From Echinometra lucunter (Eukaryota; Echinodermata; Echinoidea; Camarodonta; Echinometridae), in contig CM057165.1 of the NCBI GenBank assembly GCA_029962745.1, positions 24,083,202 to 24,147,201 of the forward strand: a stretch of 64,000 bases of DNA. The letters are read 5' to 3'. The notes beneath the pieces are model-generated. The model had not been told where the DNA came from. It worked only from the letters and a program-made list of their open reading frames with translations, and did not search any database. Both the position numbers and the translations under genes were made by a program. Of the stretch, positions 51,001 through 59,159 are shown piece after piece. The first letter of the stretch is position 1. Each line of letters opens with the position of its first letter.

Positions 51001-51368
51001 AATATTGGGAGTATATATTCCTAACAATAATGACAAATGTCACAGATTGTTTTGCTTTTTGGCAATATATCTTTACTTTTATGCCATCAGTAGACAACTC
51101 CTGCTTACCAAGAAGTATTTTTCATCCTTTTACTATAGCATATACTGCCGCCACACCTAACTTTCGGTGTTATTCTGTAAAACTTTCAAAACTTCCATGC
51201 TTTGCGCAGAGTGGGAACCGTGTGTGGATTTTTTTCTAGTGAGAACCCTGTATGTACATCATGCTGAAATTTAAAAAACAACCATGGTATACCTACCACT
51301 GTATATCCATCTGGGCATCTGGTCTTATCAGCTACAATGCATATCCCTGTTATTGGAAAATCTGCCAT
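36016..51368 (-). CDS. MVB12: ESCRT-I subunit MVB12 (seven coding exons found, C-terminal exon missing)
   Basis: Exons in coding order: 51297-51368, 47372-47473, 42319-42415, 41456-41588, 39992-40126, 36643-36761, 36016-36077. All junctions are GT-AG and all seven phases join, giving 240 codons. MVB12 is the fourth subunit of ESCRT-I, which sorts ubiquitinated cargo into multivesicular bodies at endosomes. The MABP domain covers about residues 4-146: ADFPITGICIVADKTRCPDG, DADLWKDKLLRKKITRYMCY, GDNVLVDIMVIKENESIPAG and KKKLLVIQLFNRKSTERAI align by eye with human MVB12A/B. A proline-rich linker (PIPTPAVRKAPVPAPR) follows. Exon 7 has AIEGVPFQINP, the usual start of the UMA segment that anchors MVB12 to the other subunits. 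The remaining UMA part and stop were not found. Introns carry the LINE, the DR1 elements and two TTAA elements. Confidence 0.9.
36643..36761 (-). CDS. MVB12: MVB12 exon 6: linker
   Basis: The acceptor is GTCCTCTACCCAG and the donor CTCTCAG|GTACAG. It encodes LPQQSGPSELPYSWDKARAS and a Ser/Thr-rich remainder, a disordered linker between MABP and UMA. Confidence 0.85.
36984..37227. mobile_element. 244-bp MITE, GTGCAACAAAGGGCTATCTG termini, MVB12 intron
   Basis: Both ends read inward give GAGGGT, a few variable bases, then GTGCAACAAAGGGCTATCTG and ATTTTTT. No target duplication is clear. Confidence 0.75.
37976..38378 (+). mobile_element. TTAA element, copy 3 (older, left end decayed), MVB12 intron
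   Basis: It aligns along its length with the copies at 22488 and 40917 (GGAATTATTTGATCAG, TTGGTATGATTTTTA, CTGTCACAAATGGG). The right end keeps TTAA at 38379-38382. The left terminus is degraded. Confidence 0.8.
39992..40126 (-). CDS. MVB12: MVB12 exon 5: end of MABP, proline-rich linker
   Basis: The acceptor is CTGTAAATGCAG and the donor CAGA|GTGAGT. DINGINMFLRIGPVKQ matches the end of MABP. PIPTPAVRKAPVPAPR follows and may bind SH3 domains, as reported for MVB12A. Confidence 0.87.
40917..41323 (+). mobile_element. TTAA-flanked element, copy 2, MVB12 intron
   Basis: 407 bp flanked by TTAA at 40913-40916 and 41324-41327. The left terminus is CCCATTCGTGACAG; the right differs by one base (CTGTCACAAATGGG). 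It differs from copy 1 at only a few percent of sites by eye. Confidence 0.88.
41456..41588 (-). CDS. MVB12: MVB12 exon 4: MABP
   Basis: The acceptor is GCCCTGGTACAG and the donor CGAGG|GTAAGT. It encodes EPVLKKKLLVIQLFNRKS and TERAITDIYLTSSK, aligning with the FRKKRLCIKFI region of human MVB12B. Confidence 0.9.
42319..42415 (-). CDS. MVB12: MVB12 exon 3: MABP
   Basis: The acceptor is TCTCTCCTCAG and the donor ACTCAG|GTAACA. It encodes MVGDNVLVDIMVIKENESIP and AGYSCIGTTHDS, the strand matching NVLVDMKLID in human MVB12B. Confidence 0.9.
42500..42680. mobile_element. Small pogo-like element, CAGTCCRAYYTCGCT termini
   Basis: The left end CAGTCCAACTTCGCTTATCC follows TA. The right end read inward is CAGTCCGATCTCGCTGTTAT. 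TA plus CAGTC..TTATCC ends are typical of pogo/Tigger elements. The right TA is not preserved. Confidence 0.6.
42773..43290 (+). repeat. Minisatellite, six units of 85-91 bp
   Basis: TACACCAGTGTGTCAATCT recurs at 42816, 42901, 42992, 43083, 43168 and 43253. Unit lengths are 85, 91, 91, 85, 85; the 6-bp steps come from a (GAAAAC/GAAAAG)n stretch. Because 85 and 91 are 1 modulo 3, each unit shifts the reading frame and a TAG falls in one frame, so the array is not a coding repeat. Confidence 0.92.
43290..44272 (+). pseudogene. LINE ORF1 remnant with Cys-rich and CCHC zinc motifs
   Basis: It starts with VPRNCLMCDLQCSDGKKICM followed by KCKC, a PHD/zinc-finger-like cluster, then a Gln/Pro-rich stretch. 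Near 44200 it encodes CEYCGEPNHQAVKC, a clean C-x2-C-x4-H-x4-C zinc knuckle, followed by a stop and a second partial knuckle. It is interrupted by the antisense fragment at 43743-44072. Confidence 0.7.
43743..44072 (-). mobile_element. 5'-truncated LINE 3' end with (AAAGTTC)n tail
   Basis: Read on the minus strand, the fragment ends GTGGAAAATAAAGTTCAAAG followed by AAAGTTC repeats. It disrupts the proline-rich part of the LINE ORF1 remnant, whose reading continues after it. No target duplication was resolved. Confidence 0.65.
44498..46902 (+). pseudogene. LINE ORF2 remnant: endonuclease and reverse transcriptase
   Basis: Endonuclease motifs are MKCIYLNARSVVNNIDEI and VLTGDFNLPNLHW. Its C-terminal part is missing; the text jumps near 45000 to the RT leader. 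RT motifs are VQGPDEISPRLLKEGAEQL, NVCPIYKTGNKEGAMNYRSI, HIAFLDFARAFDSVSH and GVAQGTILGPALF. In-frame stops occur at 45525 and 45660. The catalytic YADD box is deleted between STIRL and CILYRQISTLDDC. Thumb and C-terminal motifs follow (CLDHCCIAWDPYRNSQ, FYPRTTNEWNKLPKS). Confidence 0.88.
46017..46373 (+). repeat. Tandem duplication, 178-bp period, inside the LINE
   Basis: Units 46017-46194 and 46195-46373 both begin GTACAACATGCGAGAAATAC and share GAATTGGAATGATGACTGTA. They differ at a handful of sites. The duplication breaks the ORF2 frame. Confidence 0.9.
47372..47473 (-). CDS. MVB12: MVB12 exon 2: MABP core
   Basis: The acceptor is CATTTATTTCAG and the donor AATCCA|GTAAGT. It encodes 34 codons in phase 0: IENTTDNQDADLWKDKLL, then RKKITRYMCYTKNLNP. 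DADLWKD..KxTRYLCFT is the most recognisable MVB12 MABP block. Confidence 0.92.
47785..48366 (+). mobile_element. Element with three ~149-bp units carrying DR1 motifs, MVB12 intron 1
   Basis: The ends are inverted: TTTATGCCTCCGCC (47785-47798) and GGCGGAGGCATAAA (48353-48366). Inside are three tandem units, each starting near TGACCTTTGACCT and containing CCAAGTTTG and TTATCRCRAGAACGA. Then come a (GGAC)n stretch and a right-end hairpin (GCCTCCGGCAACCACC..GGTGGGCGGAGGC). A 16-bp palindrome CGACCACGCGTGGTCG abuts the left end. No ORF and no named family known to me. Confidence 0.75.
48412..49832 (+). mobile_element. Related element with seven ~158-bp units carrying DR4-DR1-DR7 arrays
   Basis: The ends TGTCTCGCCCAC and GTGGGCGAGACA are inverted repeats. 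Seven tandem units follow; six contain the exact string TGACCTTTGACCT, preceded four bases earlier by another TGACCT and followed seven bases later by TGACC[TC]. As in 47785-48366, the right end has a (GGACGAC)n stretch and a hairpin (GTCTCGCC..GGGCGAGAC). Confidence 0.75.
49833..51296. other. MVB12 intron 1, no further feature
   Basis: AT-rich intron sequence. No repeat family, RNA gene or extra exon was recognised. Confidence 0.4.
51297..51368 (-). CDS. MVB12: MVB12 exon 1 of coding sequence
   Basis: The ATG at 51366-51368 has A at -3 and G at +4. It encodes MADFPITGICIVADKTRCPD and GYTV and ends in phase 0 at ACAGTG|GTAGGT. A long T run and TAG (acceptor, exon start 51377) sit nine bases upstream of the ATG, so a separate untranslated exon lies further upstream. 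Confidence 0.9.
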
Positions 51369-51377
51369 TTTCACAAA

Positions 51378-53559
51378 CTAAAAAAAAAAGAACAAAAAAA
51401 TAGAATTGACAACATTCTGATATAATCATAACCTCCTCAGTGACAAATACCATCTAGAATCAATCTTCCAACATCAACTTACAATGAAACATTATTATAC
51501 ATGTATTCTTTCTTAAATCCACAAAGCAGAACTTATGATAATGAATATTTTTATTAACCTGAAATGCCAACAGCAATCAGGCACTCATGGGGGAGGGACT
51601 CAATAGAAGCGACGAGAAACCATCCGCAATAAGAAGCCCACTGCAGCACTTTGCACATAGTGCATTTATCAAGTGTGCACACAATGCATGTAGAAGATTC
51701 CTATTTGAAATGATATGCCTCACTATTTTAATATCCATTCACATCCCTAAAATAAAATGGAACAATCATAAAATACAGAGTACAGAGATCTATCTTAAAT
51801 TTTATTTCAGCAGAATTTTCTTCCTGATTTTTTGTCATTTTGTTTGGATGTGATTGCATGATGAGACCATGAGGATCTCACTTTAAAATTCTGAATTCTG
51901 AGCTTCCAATAGTTAAACTTTAGCTTGCAGAGAGCAAATTATTTTTCCACTCACTATGGGCCTATGGGAAGAGACTTGTATGAGAAAAAGGCAGTGTCCA
52001 AGCATATGTGGGACTGTGTCATGAATTAACTGCTACACTAATATGAAACAGACACAAAAACCACTCTTAGCAGGATTTAGGCAACTTAAATTTGCTAGAA
52101 TCCTGATTTGGAGACTCTTCAACCCTTACTATGCTACAAAATAAATTTGAGGTTTCAACATTGAAAGTGAAGTTATAAATAATTTTCCTCTTATCATTAG
52201 GATTTGCACACTGTAGCCTGTTCCTGCTACTACACATAAAACCTGTTGAAGCTTATAAGCTTTTATATGATTATGCAATAAGATATTCTACAGGGCTTAA
52301 ACTTTTTCATAGAGGATCAAGACTGCAATATAAGCGTCTGTTTGCACTGAGCCTCATGTAAAAATTTTAGATATGGAGGGGGGGGGGGGGGCCAAGAGTC
52401 CTAGGTGGCTGTTAGTGTTACCAGTAAGCCCTGTTCTGAACTCCTTTTTTTTTCTGCTTCTTCTTTCTTTATAATAATAATCTTTATAATAATAATACAT
52501 AATTATGAAGTAATTTTCCTGACTTTGCAATATATAACAAATATATAAAGAGTCTTCTGGACTCTTTTTACTGATGTACACAAATTCTGTAGCAGGGCAG
52601 GTATTGTGCACATCAGCAAGACTGATGGTCAGTATTCACCACTAGGGTGCTTTAATGCAAATTTACAGGTACATGTATTGACTCAACCCTCCAAAATTAC
52701 ATATTACACATACATGTACATGACTTCCAAACACTTTCATCAAGAAAGTCCATATAACATCGGCAAAATGCAAATGTTGAGAAAAATCTTTTAAGCTTAA
52801 ATTTGTGAAAAACACTGATTTGTCCCTACTTTTTTTTAGGTTAGCACTATGATCAAAATGATTGCGCAAGGAAGTGAGCCCTCTATAGAGATATCAAGTT
52901 ATTACATATCTCACTGATCAAGAAATGCACGTAAATCCTGCACAAAGTCAAAGCCTCGCTCCACCACGAGCACTGCGCCCCACGGCGCATATATTCTCAT
53001 TTAGTAACGATAAGCGCCTCTAAACCCAAAAACCAACCAACCAACCAACCAACCAACCAACCAACCAACCACAATTGACAGAAAATGATAGATTTCATTA
53101 ATCATTTTTGGAATCACATTTTCGAACAATGGCTAGTTGAAACTTTCTGTCAGTGTACCTTAACGCATTGAATTGATATTTCGGTGCCTGTAGTCTAAGA
53201 TCTAGGTAACACAGGGCTACATCGGTATGCTGAGCTGTGCAAATTTGTGACATGCTGCCCTCTATAGTCAAAGATTGATATCACTAAAATAATCAACAAA
53301 TTCATATAAAATATTTGTTTTTTACACCTAGGATAATAAAACATCCTATTTCCATTCCATTCCTCCAACTGGATGTAGACCCTAAATTATCTTGATGAAG
53401 TGAATTTCAAAAAATATTTTTCTGATCACTGGCATGACTGGTGACACAGCTCTTGCTCCTCTGTCCCCAAAAATTCATTGGTACAACACTACTTTCCTAT
53501 TGTCAGCAATTTGCATGCTACAGCATGTTTGTTGTGCGAGGTTAGTAGACTATACCAAG
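51378..53559. other. MVB12 5' intron, no gene seen
   Basis: AT-rich, with a G run at 52378-52391 and (CCAA)n at 53033-53069. No other coding signal was recognised. Confidence 0.4.
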
Positions 53560-54469
53560 CACTAACAGTTAGTTAAACCAAAGTGTTCTGTCTCTAACAG
53601 TCGTCGTTAGCCTCGTATTTTGGTAGGGTCGGCACTCCTCCTTTATAGAGACAGAAGCGCCCCAGTGCGTTGTGCGTGCAATCTCATTGTGCTGGGCAGC
53701 ACAATGAAAAACTACCTCAAATTAACGATTTTCCCCTTTATTCATGAATATAAAAATATAATTACACACTACAGAGTAGACATATACAATGTAGCTTACC
53801 GATTTTATGTTTGATTCCTTTTAACTCTCCATTTTCAGGTAAATCCAGGGTCCTAACGTTAGGTACTCTCGGTTGAAAATCTTGCAGCAGCCAACCTCTA
53901 TCTCTGTTCGTTCGCCTCCGCGCTTTTCGCAGGGAGATCAGCGAATTCGCTACTCCTAGCCTTGCATTTCAACCGGCCGTATTCAAACGATCGACCACGT
54001 ACGTTTGGCCATATACGTACGAACGATGTTTTTGTTGTTGTTTCGTATTGGTCGCTCGTTAATACAGTTGAAATGCGAGTCGCAAATTCGCTGATCTCCC
54101 TGCGAAAAGCGCGGAGGCGAACGAATAGAGAGAGAGGTTGGCTGCTGCAAGATTTTCAACCGAGAGGACCTAACGTTAGGACCCTGGATTTACCTGAAAA
54201 TGGAGAGTTAAAAGGAATCAAACATAAAATCGGTAAGCTACATTGTATATGTCTACTCTGTAGTGTGTAATTATATTCTTATATTCATGAATAAAGGGGG
54301 AAAATCGTTAATTTGAGGTAGTTTTTCATTGTGCTGCCCAGCACAATGAGATTGCACACACAACGCACTGGGGCGCTTCTGTCTCTATAAAGGAGAAGTG
54401 CCGACCCTACCAAAATACGAGGCTAACGACGACTGTTAGAGACAGAACACTTCGGTCTAACAGTTAGTG
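53560..54469. repeat. Large inverted repeat, arms ~410-424 bp, 77-bp spacer
   Basis: The left arm 53560-53983 and right arm 54061-54469 are reverse complements with scattered substitutions and indels (roughly 4-6% by eye). The outer ends are CACTAAC-type; the inner ends lie around AATACRGYYG. Each arm has the same exon-like stretch ending at a donor, ACATAAAATCG|GTAAGC, pointing outward (minus strand donor at 53799, plus strand donor at 54232). Confidence 0.88.
53800..53983 (-). promoter_or_regulatory. MVB12: Predicted MVB12 untranslated first exon and promoter side
   Basis: The donor AAATCG|GTAAGC (53799) is the best upstream partner for the acceptor before the MVB12 ATG. The exon would contain short upstream ORFs (for example ATGGAGAGTTAA). 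Its 5' end and the promoter are inferred to lie near the palindrome centre; no TATA box is obvious. Confidence 0.4.
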
Positions 54470-55180
54470 TGAGTGGATCTAATGTTACTCTGTCTCTGGT
54501 CATTAAAATCTGGTCTGTTAAGCCTAGACTAGTCTAGATCTAGATCTAGATCTAGATTTGGTAATCAAATGCCAATTTGACATGTTTTGAGACTTGAGTC
54601 AATATTAGCGACTTTTGGGTAGACCCTAGTGGTGTTGGTAACTGTTGCTGTGTTTGACTAAGTGCGCTCCTATAATGTTAGACCCTATACACGAAATACA
54701 GAATTTAGAAATGCTGCCAGTGCTGGCTGGTGTGCAGTTTAATTTTAACAGTATTCAATAATAAAGAACACAAATTTAAATGAGTGGGTCTAACAGTTAG
54801 GCTACATTATTACACTTAAAAAATACTATGACTAGATCTAGATTAGTAGTATGAGCAATTGAGAAAATACAAATATATTATCGAAAAACTTGTCCCCCCC
54901 CCCCCCCCCCCCCCCCCCCCAATAATTCAACGCACAAAAAACTTTGTCTATGGACTGTTTCTTACCGAAAAATACCAGAATTAAGACAGAAAATCGAAGT
55001 CCGGCTGCTGACTCACCATCACAATACTTGTGGTTTGGTCAAAGATTATGAATTATGAAGAGCCCTCAGTACCGAAATAAAGCACGCGTACGTGTTGTAG
55101 TACATGGTACCCATATCACGCGTCATCGATAACAACAAACGGTTTCGCGTGTAGTATTATACAAAAACTGGTCAAATTAA
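54470..55180. other. Flank of inverted repeat, no gene seen
   Basis: Contains a (TCTAGA)n-like run at 54530-54557 and a 26-base C run at 54895-54920. Possible continuation of a divergent transcript, but no coding signal was seen. Confidence 0.35.
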
Positions 55181-55182
55181 AG

Positions 55183-55925
55183 TATGCATATTCCCGGGGA
55201 TTTATGGGGGTCTATTGGACTCATCGAGGTTCAATTATATATTTTCAGAGTTTTGAAATTTCATGTAAATCACTTTTTCCATATATTTAGATAAATGCTA
55301 GGGGAATTAACTTAATTTCAAATTCCCTATTTTTGTGTATTAACATATGGCAGATAGAGGGTCAAAACATGCATATAGTCCCCGAAATTCATGGGTGTCT
55401 TTGAATATTTTAGAGCTTTTATAAATCTTTTCCAAAGTCTCAAATTACATGCAAATTACATATGAAATAAATTCAAAGTAGTAAAAGGGGAACTATAATC
55501 ATTTAAAAATTGCTTGTTTTCGCGTGTAAACCTACGGCAGGCGAGATTTTTAAAGTAAAAAATATGCATATTCCTGGGGATTTATGGGGGTCTATTTGAC
55601 TCATGGAGCCTTAATTATACATTTTCAGAGTTTGAAATTTCATGTAAATTACTTCTTCCGTAAATTCAAATAAACGTTAGGGGAATTAAAATCATTTAAA
55701 AATATCTGGTTCTGCGTGTTAGCCTATAGGTCAAAAGCATGCATTGTCCCCGAATAGTCTTTGAATTTTTTTGAGCCTTTAATAATCTTCTCCAAAGTCT
55801 CAAATTACATGTAAATGACATTTCATATAAATTCAGATCAGTAATAGGGGAACTGTAATCAATCTTAAAATCCATGTTTTCACGTGTTATCTCTATGGCA
55901 GGTGACTCTGTCAAAAAAGCAGGCA
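55183..55925 (+). repeat. Satellite-like array, four ~175-195-bp units
   Basis: ATGCATAT/TTCC[CT]GGGGATTTATGG blocks start at 55183 and 55564. Related blocks with GTCCCCGAA start at 55369 and 55738. All share TTTGA..TTAGAG, CAAATTACATG and TAGGGGAA. Units alternate in two types, giving a higher-order repeat of about 380 bp. Confidence 0.75.
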
Positions 55926-56352
55926 TCGTGATCTATCTTCTACTTCTACTACTACGTTGATTCTTGGTAGACCGTCTGGATCCTGGAGATTTGTAGTGCC
56001 ATTTATTGAGAATAAAGATTATGAAATGTTCTTTTAACTATCCATTCTTCTGTTCTTGCAAAAATCAGACTTTAAAAACAAAGTATTAGATATGAAATAT
56101 CAAGAGTAAATTTCACACGTTATATCAATGGCGGACGCAATTTTCAGAGTCCGTTTTTAACACAGCATTTACCCTTGTCAAAGTGTACTACGGAAGTAGG
56201 TGTGAGTAGTTTGTCTTGTAATCCAATATCTTTGGTTTGGTCCATGGTTTGGTCTTGGTTCATTGCACCGATCAGTGATCATTCCCACACTACACAGTTG
56301 TAACCATAGGTTGTAACGGAACACGTTTCGTCTCGAATCTTGATCTGAACAG

Positions 56353-56503
56353 GGGAGTGTTTCATGAAGAGTTTTGTCGGTGATTTTGTCGGTGATTTTC
56401 ACCGACAAATTTTACAAGCTACTGAAAATCCTCGCATCTGATTGACTGACAACAAAAATTAGTCGGTGAAAATCACCGACAAAACTCTTCATGAAACGCT
56501 CCC
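56353..56503. mobile_element. 151-bp MITE, GGGAGYGTTTCATGAAGAG termini
   Basis: The arms share GTTTCATGAAGAGTTTTGTC and GGTGATTTTCACCGACAA. The left arm has an extra internal repeat of the GTCGGTGATTTT unit. The core GCATCTGATTGACTGACAA is shared with 16664. Confidence 0.82.
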
Positions 56504-56545
56504 AATATGATGATGATGACAACAACAGCAGCAGCAGCAATAATA

Positions 56546-56583
<38 letters not shown>

Positions 56584-56632
56584 TAATTGGTAATGTATTA
56601 GTATTATTATGCTTATGATAATGATACTAGTT

Positions 56633-56635
<3 letters not shown>

Positions 56636-56688
<53 letters not shown>

Positions 56689-56690
56689 TA
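56636..56690 (+). repeat. (ATC)n microsatellite
   Basis: Nearly pure ATC repeat following AAT-rich repeats at 56543-56580. ORFs through it (poly-Met, poly-Ile) are artefacts. Confidence 0.95.
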
Positions 56691-57329
56691 TCGTTAATGT
56701 GACTGAAATGACGATTACTATCATAACTATATCGATCAATATTCTGATTTATGTAGTTATTTATATTACTTTTGGGTAATTTCGGCGCCGTCACAGTTTT
56801 TCTGAAATGGTGTAACTACAAAATTTAAAAAAAAAAAAAAAAGATAAATAGCGTGATGCAAATATGCAATAATGTGTGTCAGTCCAAATCCTATATTCGT
56901 TTGTCACTGTGCGTATATCTTCTATTTATGTCTGTGCATTCGGGTGCATGTGTGGGGTGTGAGGGTGTGTGTGTATGCGTGTGCGTGTGCGCGCGTATGT
57001 GTGTATCTGTATACAAAATTGATCCTCGATTTCTCGTGAACGGCAAATCATTACCCCCCCCCCCCCCAGGTGTAAGAACCTGTCAACGCCACTGACAACA
57101 ACAACAATATCAAAAATAATAACAACAGCAATAATTATAACAATAATAATAACAAGTAGAAAGTATCCAACAAAACCTAGATTAAAGACTATAAGACATA
57201 CCGACCCCCCCCCCCCGGTGTTTTTTTTTTTTTTTTTTAATTTTTAGACGGGAAGGGGGGGGGGGAGGTGGCAGAAGGGAGGTGGCGGGAGGGGGATTTC
57301 TACTTCCCACTCTCATGACTCTGTACATG

Positions 57330-57936
57330 AAATCGAACTAGCTTTGAACTCAGAATTAGAAAATATGTATTACTGCATGTGCCCAAACAAATCGGAAACA
57401 AAAGTAAGTGTCAACTGCCAAAAAACAGTTTGTGCTCATCAGAAGCAACTACTTGATATCCAAGCAGAATGTCCTCCGAGTTTCACTGAATAACATCTCA
57501 ACAGAACAAGTTCATCAGGTTAAATACCTAGGCATTTTAGTTGATGAATATTTGAACTGGAATTTACATATATATGTATGTTAAGGAAAATTGGTAAAAA
57601 TGGTAGGCTTTCTGGGAAGACTAAGGCGATTCCTTCGTGAATCGATACTGAAATAATTTAATTATCATTCCGTATTTTGATTACGGTGAAATTATTTACA
57701 GTGCAACACTAAGATATACACCGATCGCCTCCAAAAATTACAAAATACTTACAATGAAAAATGAATCTCATGTCTCTGTTCTAGAAACATGCATGATGCC
57801 CTTAATTGGCAACTCTTGGAAAAAAAAAAAGAAGAAATGACCATTCCCTTGTCCTCATGTATAAAATTATGGATAATCTAACCCCCAAATATCTAAGAAA
57901 TTTGATAACCCATTCCTAACCTTCCCGCATTGGAAC
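57330..57936 (+). pseudogene. LINE RT C-terminal remnant, part 1
   Basis: Frames joined across frameshifts read VKYLGILVDEYLNWN, MVGFLGRLRRFLRES, FDYGEIIYSAT and MYKIMDNLTPKYLRNL, the usual tail of CR1/L2-type reverse transcriptases. It is cut by the hAT element at 57937. Confidence 0.7.
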
Positions 57937-58582
57937 CAGTGGCGGCACCAGGATTGTTAAAATGGGGGGGGGGGGGGCAAATGGAGGGCAAAAGAAAATG
58001 TTGGGGGGGGGGGCAGGGGCAGTCAATTTTTTTTTGCGTGTAAGGAAAAATCGAGCGTGAAGCCCGAGTTTTAGTCGCCGGCGTAAATCCACTTTGAGGA
58101 GTGGGGGGGGGGGATAATTGAATTTTTGGACTATTTTTTTTCCTCTAACACACATTTTAATATCAATTTTGCGAGCGAGAGAACAAAAAATAATCGCTTT
58201 TTTTGTTTTTAATTGCATTTTCAAATAAATATTCTGAAATATGACGAGCGAGCGAAGCGAGCGAGCCAAAAATGGCTACTTTTCTTGTTTTTAATCGCAT
58301 TTTAGAAAAGCACTTTAAAAATATGACAAGCGAGCGAAGTGAGCGAGCCAAAAATAACCACTTTTTTGGTTTCAATCGAAGTTTTGAAGAGTGGAAAATG
58401 GTATTTTAGAGTACTTCACAGCTTGATTATGATGCTTATGACAACATCTACTTATTTACAAATTACTGTATAATTTTTCTTTTCAGTCCTCAAAATTTCT
58501 GGGGGGGCAACTGGGGGGGGGCAAAGTTTCTGAGTGGGAGGCAAATGCCCCCATGCCCCCCCCCCTCTTGGTGCCGCCACTG
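57937..58582. mobile_element. Composite hAT element, copy 1, inserted in LINE
   Basis: 646 bp with CAGTGGCGGCACCA ends and identical 8-bp flanks ATTGGAAC (57929-57936, 58583-58590). The interior contains CGGCGTAAATCCACTTTGAG and GCGAGCGAAGCGAGCGAGCC, which match the right end and interior of the different hAT element at 29000. Confidence 0.9.
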
Positions 58583-58990
58583 ATTGGAACTAAAATAAAT
58601 ACTACCCAAACCAAAAAAAAAATTACCTCAAAAGATCATTCAAATTCACCCACTACCTTCCTCCTCATATCAAGTCATCCTTTAGTAAGCCCCCCCCCCC
58701 CACGCCCCTTATAGGATTTTCCATTTTTTGTTTGCTTATTTGTTCCTTTGTTGTTGTTTTTTCTCACTTATCTTGTTACTTTATGTTTTCTTGTCGATAA
58801 TCCGATTGATTATGTTTGGTCTACTTTGTTTATGTTATTTCTTTATTTATGTATTTGCTCCGGACCCCATGGAAGACCAGCTTTTCCATGTTGGTTTTGC
58901 TGAATGTGGGCAATCCCCTGTATATTTTGGGCTTTTTTTATGCTTTTTATACGGAAATAAATACTACTACTACTACTACTACTCTATTCC
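58583..58990 (+). mobile_element. LINE 3' end, part 2, with (TAC)n tail
   Basis: It resumes after the hAT insertion and ends with GGACCCCATGGAAGACCAGC, TTTTGGGC and GAAATAAATACTACTACTAC, a LINE 3' UTR and microsatellite tail. Confidence 0.65.
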
Positions 58991-59159
58991 TCTTAAAGTC
59001 ACGGGGAGCTAAGAAACATGGCTTTTAAGAAGTATTGATTTAGATTAACCAGGGAGATGGGAGTTTTCCCTGGATCATCCGACTGCTTTCGTAGCACTGG
59101 CTGTGTCAACAGAGTAAAAAAAATCAGTGAATTAATTATCTGAGCTGTGACATATTATA

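Noticed and set aside
53962..54270. 102-codon ORF in the right palindrome arm
   Set aside because: Its frame is broken by stops and indels in the left arm copy; it fits an untranslated first exon better than a protein.
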